From: Zasmidium citrigriseum
Lineage: Eukaryota; Ascomycota; Dothideomycetes; Mycosphaerellales; Mycosphaerellaceae
Reading direction: 5' to 3'
Length of the DNA stretch: 64,000 nt
Assembly: GCA_002786025.1 (NCBI GenBank)
Contig: NHNW01000001.1
Span: 124,001-188,000 of the forward strand
Position numbers and translations under genes: made by a program. Positions 33,322 through 43,749 of this stretch are shown here, piece by piece (position 1 is the stretch's first letter; every line of letters starts with the position of its first letter). Below the pieces are notes generated by a model. The model saw only the letters and a list, made by a program, of their open reading frames with translations, was not told the DNA's origin and made no database searches.

Positions 33322-34636
33322 TCAAAGCTTCTTCACTCCCTCCGAGATCTCATACTCCTCCTTGAACTCCTCCCAATCCTTCTTCGAAATCTTGGCAATC
33401 GCATCGCGGCGAGCATCTGGCGACTTGGTCGCCGCCATGAGCAACCGCTTAGCCTCTTGAGCGCCGTACATGCAGATCTTCTCAACGTCAGCAGCTGAGA
33501 TTGGCCTCTGGTCTTGGCGTACGACGAGGACGCTGCCGTTTGCGTGAAACCATTCATCAGGAATGCGTCCAAAGGAAGGATCGGTGGCAGCATTCGCGCT
33601 GGTGGTGAAGTTGACGTGGAGGAAGGCAGCAGGCGAAACCTCCCACTCGGGATGATTCTCATCAAGTCCGTCGTCTTCATCCTTGTCGGTCTTCCACTCC
33701 AGGGTCAACAGTGGCATGCGAACTAGCTTCGACAGCTTCGAGATATCGCCAACATGCCATATCGGGTGATCGAATGGAACGTAGACTTCGTTGTAGCAAG
33801 TGATGTTGCGATTAGCAGCCACTTTGGGGCTGAGGACCACAACGCCGGTAGTCTCGCACGGGATTGGCGAGCTCAGCTGGGCAGAGTGGTGCTCTTGCAG
33901 CAGCTTGATGACCAGAGAGAAGTCGACGGCTCCAAGGTCGACTGTCTCTCGCTCGTTGATGAGACTGGTCATGCCGAAGAGCACGACTGGGCCCTGGAAT
34001 CGACGGGCGACCCGAGGATCGGAGCAGTTGGCTGCAAGGCACTGGTTGGGCTGAGATCCATCGACCTGGTGCATAGAGCCGACTCCCAGGTAGACTGCAT
34101 GATCGAGGTTCTTGCCCAAGTCGGAGGTGTGATCGCCGAGGAGGAGGAGTGAAGTCTGGACAGTGTCGCCATCGCGGAAGAGATCACCGAAGTCGATGCG
34201 GGAGAACTGGCGGGCGTTTCCTGGCTGAGCTTCTTCGCCATCTCCCTGGCCTGGATCGTCATCTTGCTGAGCTTCACTGTCCCCCTCAGATGCTGCAACC
34301 TCCGACTCATCAGCAGTCGCCTCGAGCTCGCCGATCCACACAAATCGTGGCTTGGACTTGTCTTCTGGAAGGAGAATGGCGCGGTGATGGTCGGGGAAAG
34401 GCCGGTCTTGGAAGTTGGTGAAGCTCCTGCAGAGCATCTTGTGAAGGCGCCTTCGATGCGAGTCAGTGATTGAGCTCAGATATAGATTTGTAGTGAAAGA
34501 TATACCAGTCTTCTTTCTGATGCTCACGGCAACAGTAGGCGGTGGCTTTGCAGCCGGTGCAGGTCATGTCGGCAACTTCGCCACAGTGAGCGCATGCCTT
34601 TTGCTTGTCAGTCGTAGTCATATCGGTATGCGCCAT
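33322..34636 (-). CDS. MYND zinc-finger protein 3
   Basis: Exons 34636-34506 and 34450-33322 encode 419 aa with a 55-nt intron (GTATAT...CGAAG). The finger is CAHCGEV...CTGCKATAYCC...HQKEDW...HKMLC; the sixth-cysteine position is slightly shifted (YCCREH), so zinc ligation there should be checked. The intron splits the Trp codon of EDW, as in both other MYND genes. The shared HHRAILLPEDKSKPRFVW block follows, an acidic insert (about residues 85-120), the NQCLAANCSD segment matching NQCL in the paralogues, and a long unique C-terminal half ending SKKDWEEFKEEYEISEG. It is the longest family member here and probably closest to the ancestral form. The start codon lies just downstream of a TGG/CCA trinucleotide run in the 5' UTR. 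Confidence 0.85.
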
Positions 34637-34650
34637 GATGAGGATGCAGA

Positions 34651-34651
<1 letters not shown>

Positions 34652-34677
<26 letters not shown>
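34652..34677. repeat. Trinucleotide (TGG)n microsatellite
   Basis: About eight to nine TGG units lie 15 bp upstream of the MYND 3 start codon (CCA repeats on the coding strand), hence in its 5' UTR or core promoter. Length variation could affect expression. Confidence 0.85.
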
Positions 34678-34681
<4 letters not shown>

Positions 34682-34861
34682 CAGTATCTATTCTTATCCG
34701 CCCAAGGTGTGTTGGAGGTTGCAGTTTTGAAGAAGGTCGATGTTTGAAAGGTGGTTTGTTTGCGCGGCAAACGGCAGGAGCTTTGACGCACGCTAGCGCG
34801 CACCTTCCCGAAGCTGCGAGTGAATGTGCAGGCTTCACCATTCACTCACATGCTAGCGTCT

Positions 34862-35419
34862 TCATATGCTGTCAAATGTCGCAAATGGCGCTCTCACTCC
34901 CCAGATGTGATAGATCTCCCATCGCCCATCCCGTCGCCTCCACTTCAATCTGGCAGTACTGTGTCGACGGACATTATTCGGACGGCCAATCGTCTGGATC
35001 AGCAAGAACGCATCGGCATGCGTGTGGTGCTCGGATACATCCACCACCATGTTCAAGATCTCCGGCACATAGTCTTTGTGCGTCCGGTGGATCATCTTGA
35101 ACGTCTCGACATGCTCGTCCCAGCTTTGCGAAGCTGGGAAATTGTCAAAATCGGCACGGAAAGCGGGAGAGACGTGATCGTCGAGCCAGGCCGGTCTGGG
35201 AGAGTCAAGCGTCAGGAGAAATACCACTCTCGTGAGATATTCGACTTCCGCCTCTGGACCCAGCGACCCGTCCGGAGCAGGGCAGAACTCGCTGGCTGGC
35301 GGAATGTTCGGTGAAGACTTTGAGGACAATGACGAAATGATCGGATCCGCCACAGGACCAGAAGCGTATCCAGGCAGGAGAGATTCCAGAGACGACTTCG
35401 AAGAACTTCCTTTCGGCAT
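34862..35419 (-). CDS. Hypothetical protein, possible NTF2-like fold
   Basis: A single-exon frame of 185 aa starting MPKGSSSKSS, with an Ala/Ser/Pro-rich N-terminus. The C-terminal half (about 95-185) has the length and alternating pattern of an NTF2/SnoaL-like domain: SWDEHVETFKMIHRTHKDY, then strands LNMVVDVSEHHTHADAFLLIQTIG, and WRRRDGRWEIYHIWGV as the typical last two strands. The assignment rests on that pattern alone. No signal peptide or membrane segment is present. It is transcribed away from the SnoaL-like gene at 35957, and both may derive from related folds, but no sequence identity is obvious. Confidence 0.5.
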   Translation of the reverse strand: MPKGSSSKSSLESLLPGYASGPVADPIISSLSSKSSPNIPPASEFCPAPDGSLGPEAEVEYLTRVVFLLTLDSPRPAWLDDHVSPAFRADFDNFPASQSWDEHVETFKMIHRTHKDYVPEILNMVVDVSEHHTHADAFLLIQTIGRPNNVRRHSTARLKWRRRDGRWEIYHIWGVRAPFATFDSI

Positions 35420-35831
35420 CTTGTCCTCCGAGCCCGCAGGCTATCCTCTGAACCGGAGTGGTCTTGCTGTTCTCTCGATGTCGAACGTCTGCAATCCGAG
35501 CATTGTGGTCAGCTCGACGTCTGTGATCCTGAGGGTGACATACCATCATAAGCGTGATCAGTCAGCGGACTGTTCCGGCTAGGCCATAACGATATGCAGG
35601 TACGAATTCTATTCAAACCTTCTGACCGTTCATCGAAGCTAGCTACATGAGGTGCTGCATAAAGCAGATGGCGTGAGCTAGTCCAATGCGGTCCTGCATG
35701 AAGCATCTAAGCAATTTTTGGAGATGGCGTTCAAGCCATGTTCGACGACTCGAGGACTTTCCTGTAATGCTAGAGTCAAATGGCCGTAGATCGAGAAGTT
35801 CACTGTCCCGGCGTCGGTGTTGGGACAGGGC

Positions 35832-35838
35832 ATATAAA
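35832..35838 (+). promoter_or_regulatory. TATA box of the SnoaL-like gene
   Basis: The sequence gcatataaagcag lies about 120 bp upstream of the ATG at 35957. The rest of 35,420-35,956 is intergenic with no other feature I can support. Confidence 0.55.
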
Positions 35839-35956
35839 GCAGTCCACATGGACTCGATCACGGAGTAGAGCGAGCATCGATCGCAGTTGACGACCGCACC
35901 AAGACACTTCATTCCCGGTATCCTCACAGCAATCCCCTCAAGCCATCCCATCCACC

Positions 35957-36364
35957 ATGGCCAACACCTCAGACCTCGCCGCCCAGAACGTGGCAATGAT
36001 GCGCCGCTTCGTCACAGAATGCCAACAAAACGGAGACTTCTCCCTCATCGACGAAATGTGCCACCCCGACTTCTTCGACCACACCGCAGCGCCCGGCCAA
36101 TCGCCCAAACGCGATGGCGTCCATTGGGTCATGGGCTTCATCAAGTCCACCATCCAAGACCTGAAGATTGAGATTGTGCACTGCATCAGCGATGGAAGGG
36201 TCATTGCGACGACCAAGATTCTCAGAGGTGTTCAGGTTGGGGATATCTTTGGCAAGCCGGCGACGAACAAGCCAATTGAGTTTCGTATTATGGATTTCTT
36301 GGTTGTGCAGGATGGGAAGTTGAAGGACCACTGGGCCACTTTGAGTCAGATTCAGGATGTTTGA
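35957..36364 (+). CDS. SnoaL-like (polyketide cyclase-type) domain protein
   Basis: Intronless, 135 aa, a complete small cone-shaped alpha+beta barrel of the SnoaL/NTF2 superfamily. Features are the N-terminal helix NVAMMRRFVTECQQNGD, the FSLIDEMCHPDFFDHTA segment with the His/Asp of the ester cyclase group, VHWVMGFIKSTIQDLKIEI, and the closing strands FRIMDFLVVQDGKLKDHWA. Length is typical. Fungal members are mostly of unknown substrate; the catalytic pair cannot be confirmed by eye. The gene is next to a Zn2Cys6 regulator transcribed in the same direction (286 bp apart), which could control it. Its TATA box is about 120 bp upstream. Confidence 0.8.
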   Translation: MANTSDLAAQNVAMMRRFVTECQQNGDFSLIDEMCHPDFFDHTAAPGQSPKRDGVHWVMGFIKSTIQDLKIEIVHCISDGRVIATTKILRGVQVGDIFGKPATNKPIEFRIMDFLVVQDGKLKDHWATLSQIQDV

Positions 36365-36650
36365 AGGGCACGGCATGAGGAGGTGGTTGGAGTTGTTTGT
36401 CGTTTCTGTAGTCCGCCATGCGAGATATATCGCAGGAATACCATTGAAGCTATTCGTCAACAATACCATCTCAAAACTTCTTCACATGCGTGTTTCCTGT
36501 GTTGCAACAAGAGAGGACTGGTCATCGATCAGGCTAGAGGGTCTGGAGCATGTCGATCCGGCTCTAGGCCGAAATCGAGCTCAGCATCCACGCCACCTCT
36601 CATTCCTCAACGTCGCTGCTTTCTGATTCTCGAACATTTCATCGTTAGTC

Positions 36651-38139
36651 ATGCCACCTCGCAGTCGATGTGATGCCTGCCGTGCCTCTCAACGACAATG
36701 CGACAAGCGATTGCCGAAATGCAGCAGATGCACCTCTTTATCGAAAACGTGCGCCTATCAGCCCGTGAAAGGGTTCCAATTCGTCGACCAGAATACATTC
36801 TCGGCCGAATTGAGTCGACGTGCAGCTCGTCAGCACCCGGAACGGCATTCCGCATTGGAGCTGGACGCCACAGCTTTAATGGGACGAGTCGAGGCAATTG
36901 AAGCCAGATGGATAGCGTCGCCGTGCTGGAATCTTGAAGACCGTGTACTCGACCGTTTCTTCGCTCGCTGGTCGACCGGAGCCACGTGTCTCGGGGGTCA
37001 ATCTTTTCTCTTCCACTTGTACGAATCCTCGGCGACTCAAGATGCTTTGAGGTCGGGCGTCACAGCGACAGCTTATGCGGACCTGGCGGTATTCGATCGG
37101 CATGGCGACTTCGCAATCAAGTCGCTGGTGCATTATCGAAAATCACTACGGCGGTTGCGAAGCAAGCTCAGCGACTCTTGCACGTCCGATCATGCTGCAA
37201 GCCGCTCACTTTTGACGACAATTCTGGCCCTAGACTCATTCGAGGTTTGCAAGAGCTCTTCTTTCCAAGCCACGTGCACATTGGCTGACCGGTCATCGAC
37301 AGATCATGTATGTCAGGCGGCGAGATCTGTTGGGTGTCCATACTCGGGCCATCACATACCTTCTGACATTGAATACGCAAGCTTTGCCACAAGACTCCGC
37401 CACTCTTTCTCTGGTACGAGCCACGGCTCCCAGGATACAAGCGCGCTGTCTGCTGTCCAACGATTCTTCGCTGGCGAACATCGTCCGATGTCTGCCTCGG
37501 TTCTTGGAGCATGAACTTGACGTCCGTGTTGCGACATTCATCGCAGACGCTACGTCGTTCTTACATGTGCTGGAAATGGATCAAGTCCAGCCTGCGGTCG
37601 AGATTTCCGCTGCGACAGAAGCATTGTACAAGCTTCTCGAAGATATGGAGGCCTCGCTCGACATGTATGCCAAGGAGACGAAACCAAGAATAGTGACCCT
37701 ACAGTCAGCATGGACGGGGCCGCTTGCACAGGCAAGGACAAGAATCCGGATGGCTGATCATACCTGGGCTTGTCGAGGCTGGATACTCTACCACATGTGC
37801 AGAATGAAGATCCTGGATGCACTGATCGACTCGCAAGCACGCTTGCTCAGCACCGAACCAGGAGCATGGTTAGTGAACTTGAACGCAAGCGCTGAGTTCT
37901 TGCTGGAAATCGTCCCAGTCCTTGTTGGACTCGTTGATAGAGCAGGCAGAGTGAAACCTGTTGCCGAGCTTCACGATACAGGCCTTTTGATCGCGCAATA
38001 TCCGCTTTGGTTGGTCGAGAGGAGTCGGCATGCATCCACAGATGCTAAAAGTGAAGCGCAATCGCTTCTGATGTTCATAGAGCATCGTCGGTCACTGGGT
38101 ATCCAGGAAGAGCGCCGGTATGATTACGCATCGTTATGA
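36651..38139 (+). CDS. Zn2Cys6 fungal transcription factor
   Basis: Two exons (36651-37244, 37303-38139), 476 aa, with a 58-nt intron having an unusual GTTTGC donor and a good ctgacc branch site. Residues 7-34 form the binuclear zinc cluster, CDACRASQRQC...CSRCTSLSKTC, with spacing C-x2-C-x6-C-x6-C-x2-C-x6-C. The remainder is a helical regulatory region of the type found in fungal-specific regulators, with RARCLL-like repeats absent and no coiled-coil dimerisation segment clearly visible after the cluster. Nuclear DNA-binding activator or repressor is expected. Candidate targets are the adjacent SnoaL-like gene or the wider island. It is the last intact gene before RIP block 2, ending about 75 bp before a RIP-affected repeat copy. 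Confidence 0.88.
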
Positions 38140-38213
38140 AGCGGCCAGCAAAGTTCATGGGGAACTTGATGCAATCCGAAGGGGCAAGACAGATCCCAAT
38201 CCAGGCAACGTTC

Positions 38214-38365
38214 TACCCTCCTTCTTCCGCTCAAACTAGAACATAAGCTCTTTCCGTGAGAGCACGCGACTGTAGGCTATTAAAGGACTTGTTAGACTCT
38301 TAACCCTTCTCGAGAAAGTTAGGGATTACTAGAGGCATCTTCCACTTTAACTAGAACACCGAGAG
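38214..38365. repeat. Dispersed repeat, RIP-affected copy at the edge of block 2
   Basis: The partner of 32599-32750. Several TGG-to-TAG, TG-to-TA and CA-to-TA changes separate the copies (for example ctggaag versus ctagaac, tttgacc versus tttaact). The zone from here to 38,500 is only partly mutated and marks leakage of RIP into the flank of the transposon. Confidence 0.75.
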
Positions 38366-38501
38366 TATCTCGACAACATAATAGTTTCTGCTAGAAGCTA
38401 TATAGTTGCTCCGGGTCGCTTATCGTATAGGATTATGCAGGAGGTCTATCGACGGCATTCTTTAGTCTTGTACGGAAATAAGAGGGAGTATATCGAAGAT
38501 A

Positions 38502-38548
38502 ACGATTTCGACCGTCTAACTAGCTATACCTACTAAATCGCAATTAGC
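38502..38548 (+). repeat. Left terminal inverted repeat of pogo/Fot1 element
   Basis: A 47-bp repeat preceded by TA. It matches the right repeat (50037-50083) in inverted orientation except for one C/T change at atcg(c/t)aatt. It still contains a CA, showing weaker RIP here than in the interior. Confidence 0.9.
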
Positions 38549-38913
38549 CGCATTACGTGAATCGGCAAAGCGGACATAACATATACGGTTAGTCGTATAT
38601 TAAACTCTCGCATTATACGTAACTACTTATATATAAAGAATAGCTTTATATAAAGTTACTTACTTCGCTATATACGAGTTACTTTTACGTAGAACTTCTA
38701 TAATATTCTAAAGGCTTATAACTAGCTACTACCTATAGCTAGACTCTAGTTAACTACTACCTACGAGGTTTAAAAGAATAGTTTATTTCTAAACTAAACT
38801 CTCTCTCTATATATACGCTTTTTCTTCTATTCGCCTTCTATAACCTTTAATCTACCCTTAACTTACGATATATATATATATATATATCTATCTCTAATAC
38901 TTATTCGTAAATA

Positions 38914-40860
38914 GCGAATATACTAGCTTAGTAGCTATAGAACGACGTAACCTACTACTAGTAGTCCCTCGAGGGCGATCTATATTACTTACTAGATATA
39001 AATAGCTAGACTAATCCTAATACTAGCTACGTCTACTACTAGCTATTCTAGGGTATAAATCCTACGTAGCCTACGAATAACTTATAGTCTACCTTTAAGC
39101 GTCGCTAGTACTACTACCTTAACGAGGAATAGCCGACTCTTAGAGTCGACTAGTATCTATATATACTACGAGCCTTATAATATATAACTATAGACTAATC
39201 GTATATAGCGCCTATATCTAGTACTATATAATATAGAGTCCTTACGCCTATCTACTCGATCTTACTAACCTACTCGCTAGCTAAGCTACCTACGTTAACT
39301 ACCTTAAGTAAGTCGTATATAACGAGTTTAATATTTACTTTACTAACTACGAGGTAGGTAGAAATTCTATAGTAAGTATAGTAGTATTAGAATCCCTCGC
39401 TACTAGAGCTATTAGGTAGGCTAGCGTAGAATACCTAGCTTATATACGAATTTAATAAGCTAGGCGTAGTATTATATCTTATATTATAACGTACTAATTA
39501 GCCTTAATAACGACCTTATACCCTATAGCTATTAAGAGCTATATACCTTCTTCGAGGTATTTTAAACTAGCTCGTAACTTATAACTCTAGCTAACTCTCG
39601 TAGATATAGGCTATTAAGACGTATAAGTAGACTATCTACTACTAGGCGACTACTACTACCCTAAACCTAAAGATCTAGGAGATAGGCTATCCTCGTTACG
39701 AGGGTATACTATAAGCTATAAGCTAGATAATTCTAGCCGTCCGCCTTAATACTACTAGATAGTCTATAGCTAGCTAGAACCTAAACTCGCCTAGTATCTT
39801 TACTATCGTAGGTAGTAGTAACTTACGAGTTAGCTAGATAATCTAGCTCCTCGAGGTAAGATTATTATACTATAAGTTATAAGCTATATACTAACTTTAG
39901 GAAGATATAGGATCGTAATACGCGCCTCTAGTCTCTCTAGAACAAAATCGCCTAGTTTAGTCTATAGGATATAGGTAACGCTAACTAGCTAGTTAGGATC
40001 TAGGAGCTTATATTATACGAGTACTAGGAACTTATATAGAATCTACTTTTCTTATAACGACTTATACTATAACTCTATAGCTAATTAGTTATAAACCTAG
40101 GCTAGTTAAAGGAAAATTATAGAATACCTACTCTTTTTAGTTATAGCCCGTATATTACGACTAGAGTTTTAACTTTAGATTAGAGGCGTCTATTAACGTC
40201 TAGATACTCTATATAATAAAGCGTATATATCTTACGATAATCCTCTCTTTTATCTAAGTTTTAGACCCTAAAAATCCTACTCGTATATTACGAGACCCCT
40301 AAATCCTATCTAAATAGTAGTAAATTTTTAGAGTCTTTCCTATACCTACTACTATCTACGATAGTCTTTCCTATTAAATAATAGTAAGTACGAGAAGATA
40401 TATATATAGACCTAGTTTCTACTCGAATATACTCCCTCGTATTAAGCGAATAGCTCCTAGATTCTCCTAGCTTATTCCTTTATACCCTAAGTCTTATACT
40501 TTATATCTTATACTAAAGTCTATAATATTATCTTATATTATACTATCCCGTTAATCTTCCTCGTATATTATAGAGTAGTACGCTTTCGCTACGAGCCTAC
40601 TTACTATAACTATCTTAAGGCCTATAGATATCGATAAAACTAGCTTTAAGTTTTAACCTCTTACTAATAACGAGATTAAATCCGTAGATAGCGAGGAGGA
40701 TATTAAGCGTAAACTAGACGTAAGTAGCGAAGACTAATCTACGGAAGACGATAAGCTCGCTTAAGGCGGTTTAAGTAACTAAAAGCCCTAGGATTTATAG
40801 GATACGAATAATAACCTTATACTATTCTAAGGGTTTTAGTTAAAGCTAAAGTATATATAC
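38914..40860 (+). pseudogene. Upstream open frame in the pogo/Fot1 element, unidentified
   Basis: From 38914 a plus-strand frame of at least 130 codons has only TAG/TAA stops that RIP explains, decoding to segments such as SLEGDLYYLL and TPIYSILLTYSLAKLP. It precedes the transposase. I cannot name the family or its exact end. It may be a second gene of the element or a captured host fragment. Confidence 0.35.
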
Positions 40861-43332
40861 TCTTATCGAAGTTACTAATAGTATTACTAGCTATAGCTTT
40901 TAACTATTAATACGAAAGAATAGATTCGAGATACCCTTTTCCTCTAGAAATAAGATAATTACCTATATAAGTCCCTTTTATAGGTTACGAAGGTATTTAG
41001 CCTATACTATATAACGCTATTTAATCGTATATTAGGGAAGTCTAAGCCTAGGATAGAGGTATATTAATCCGAATAGATACTACCTATACCTATCGAGTAA
41101 GCCCTAGTCGTATATTATATCTTTATTTATTAACTTTATATCCCGCTCTTACTCTAAGTAATAAAGCTCTATATAACTTACCTTTAGAAGTCCTTTAAGC
41201 TAAACTACTCCTCTTACGATATTAGCTAGTATTAGGTTAATCGCTTCTTATAAAGATAACCTCTACTATAAACTATATACGAACGAGCTCTCGATTATAG
41301 TTAAGTTAGCGTAAATAACGATCTATAGAAGATTCTATAGTAGTTTAAGAATTTCGAGTAAACGATTTAGGACTATAACGTACGTTACGAGAACGTATAT
41401 AATATAGACGAGTCTAGCTTCGTAATTAGTAGATTTACGGGTAAATTTTAGAAGATAGTTACTCCTCGCGACTCTAAATAAGTATAGATTATATAACCTA
41501 GGAATCGCGAGTAGGTTACTACCTTAGAATATATATCCCTCGATAGTTTTATATACCCTCCTTTCCTTATTACGAAAGGTAAATAGTTCTAAGTAAATAT
41601 AATCTATAAGCTACGAGATTTATTCTAGGATCTACTCTCTACGATAGCTATATTAGAGAATAGCTAGAGTAACTATACTTAAGCCGTAAACTAGCTCTAG
41701 ACCTTTAACCTCGCTACTTACGATAGAGTAACCTCCTAAGATAGTACTCTTTAATTTAGAGTACTTATCTTCGATAGATACGAGACGTATATTATATATA
41801 AGTTCGTAGCTATCTATAAAGAGTAAAAGATCCTTCTTTAACTACTCCTACTATATACGATATATACTTTCTAGCTACTCGATATCGTCGTATTCGCTAA
41901 GCTAAAATAGGTATACTATAATAAACTCTACTTACGTATTATAGCCCTAGGCTATAGCCTCGCTATTAATAGGGTACTTTTTATTAAGATATATACCTAG
42001 ATTCGCCCTATAGTCCTTACTCCTATATATTACGTATCTATATTCGTATTATACGGGATCTACTAATATTTCCCGCTTCTTATCTACTAATTCTCGCCTA
42101 TACTTAACCTATAGCTAGTACTTTACTATATTCGATACTTATAGCCGTATCTAGTAATTAATAGTATAACTATCCTATAGTATTAGAACCGCTATCTTAA
42201 ACTATACGAGAACTTAGGTCTTAACCTATATAATACGTTTATAACTCGAAACTAGCGAGAGGAGATCCTAGATAGCTTAGAGGAAATATCCCTCTTAGCC
42301 TAAGTATATAGCGAGATAAAGGAATTCTAGAATACCTAAGAGGTCGTATAGAGCGAGTAGATATAAGCTAGTCTCTCTACGTCGTAGGAAGCGTCTATAA
42401 ATACCTTATTCTAATCTACGTAAACCGAGGATTCTTAGGACTTATAAAGGTACTCTCGCTTAGTATAAGAGTATAGTCTTTCTTAATAACTAGACTAGGA
42501 ATAGGGTATTCTATTCGTTCCTCTAAGTTTACTACTAACCCTATATACTATAGCTTAGATTACTTATATTATAGACTATATATTTTATCCCTAGGTCTCT
42601 AAGAAGGGTAAAAAGCGAGCTATTAAGAAATCTATAGGTATAATCGTATAGCTTAAAGGCTAAGCTATCCTTATAGAAGATAAGGTAGCTACTATAAGAG
42701 AATAGGACTATAGTAAGTAATAGAAGAGAAATAACCTAATATACGATAAGACCTAAAGCTACTTTATACTTAACGATATTATCTACTATAATAAGGCGAT
42801 AAAAGAGAAGGTAGTAGTAAAGGAATAGTAGAAGAAAGCTAAGCGTAAAATACGAGTAGAGTATACTACGAAAAAAGAGGAACTCTAGTAGGAACTATAG
42901 TTACTAAAGACGAACTTTTAGGCGTAGACTATAGCTTTCTAAACTAAATAGGCCTAGATACGTTTATAGTAGAAGAGTATAAGGAATAGTTATATATAGC
43001 TTTAAAAGGACGTCTAAGATTCCTAAAAGATAGTCTATAATATACGGACTAGCTAGCTTATTAGGGTATATATATAGTAAGATATTAAGAATAGCGAGTA
43101 GAGGCTAGTATAGCTCTAAGACGTATATAGCGAGTCTTAGGCTAAGTATTCTTAATAGAAAGAGATATTTACTCGAAACGAAGATAACCTCTAAGAAGTC
43201 TAGTCTAATTTTAAGGCCTCGAAAGACTAATACGTATAGCGCGAGTAAGAGATTCTTACTAGACTTCGCGAGGTTTAGATAATTAAACTTAAAGATATAA
43301 TTAATAACCTTAAGGATTTAGTAGAGAGTATA

Positions 43333-43508
43333 TATTACGATTTCGTCTAGCCGACTATTTAGGCTAGGAGCCTAAGGTATTAGTTACGTAACTAGGGTTA
43401 CGTAACTTAGCCGCGTTTATAAGTATAGATTTCCTTCCGTCTCGTTTTAGAGACTTCCTTCCTTACGCTTCGTTAACGTTAGATAGCCTATTAATCGATA
43501 TCTTAATA
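43333..43508 (+). repeat. 5' LTR of gypsy element 2
   Basis: Starts tattacgatttcg (TGTTACG-like before RIP) and ends cttaata. It differs from the 3' LTR at eight positions, all transitions, six of them as three CG/TA doublets. Confidence 0.92.
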
Positions 43509-43749
43509 GTACGAAGCGTTAAACCCTTACTACGACTATATCGTAGGAACTATTAACCTACCGCCTATTATTAATAGACTATATACTATACTAATTACGC
43601 GCTAGCGCTTATAACCTTACGTAGATCCTTTAACGCTATATTATCCTTCGATAACGGCTATAAGGCCTCTATCGATTACTAACCTACCTCTCCTTATACT
43701 ACCTTCTCTAGTATCGTAGGTACTATATCTACTACCTATCTCGAATCTA

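Noticed and set aside
38880..38888. TA microsatellite as a separate feature
   Set aside because: Short run of TA in RIP DNA where TA is the expected product of mutation; no independent meaning.
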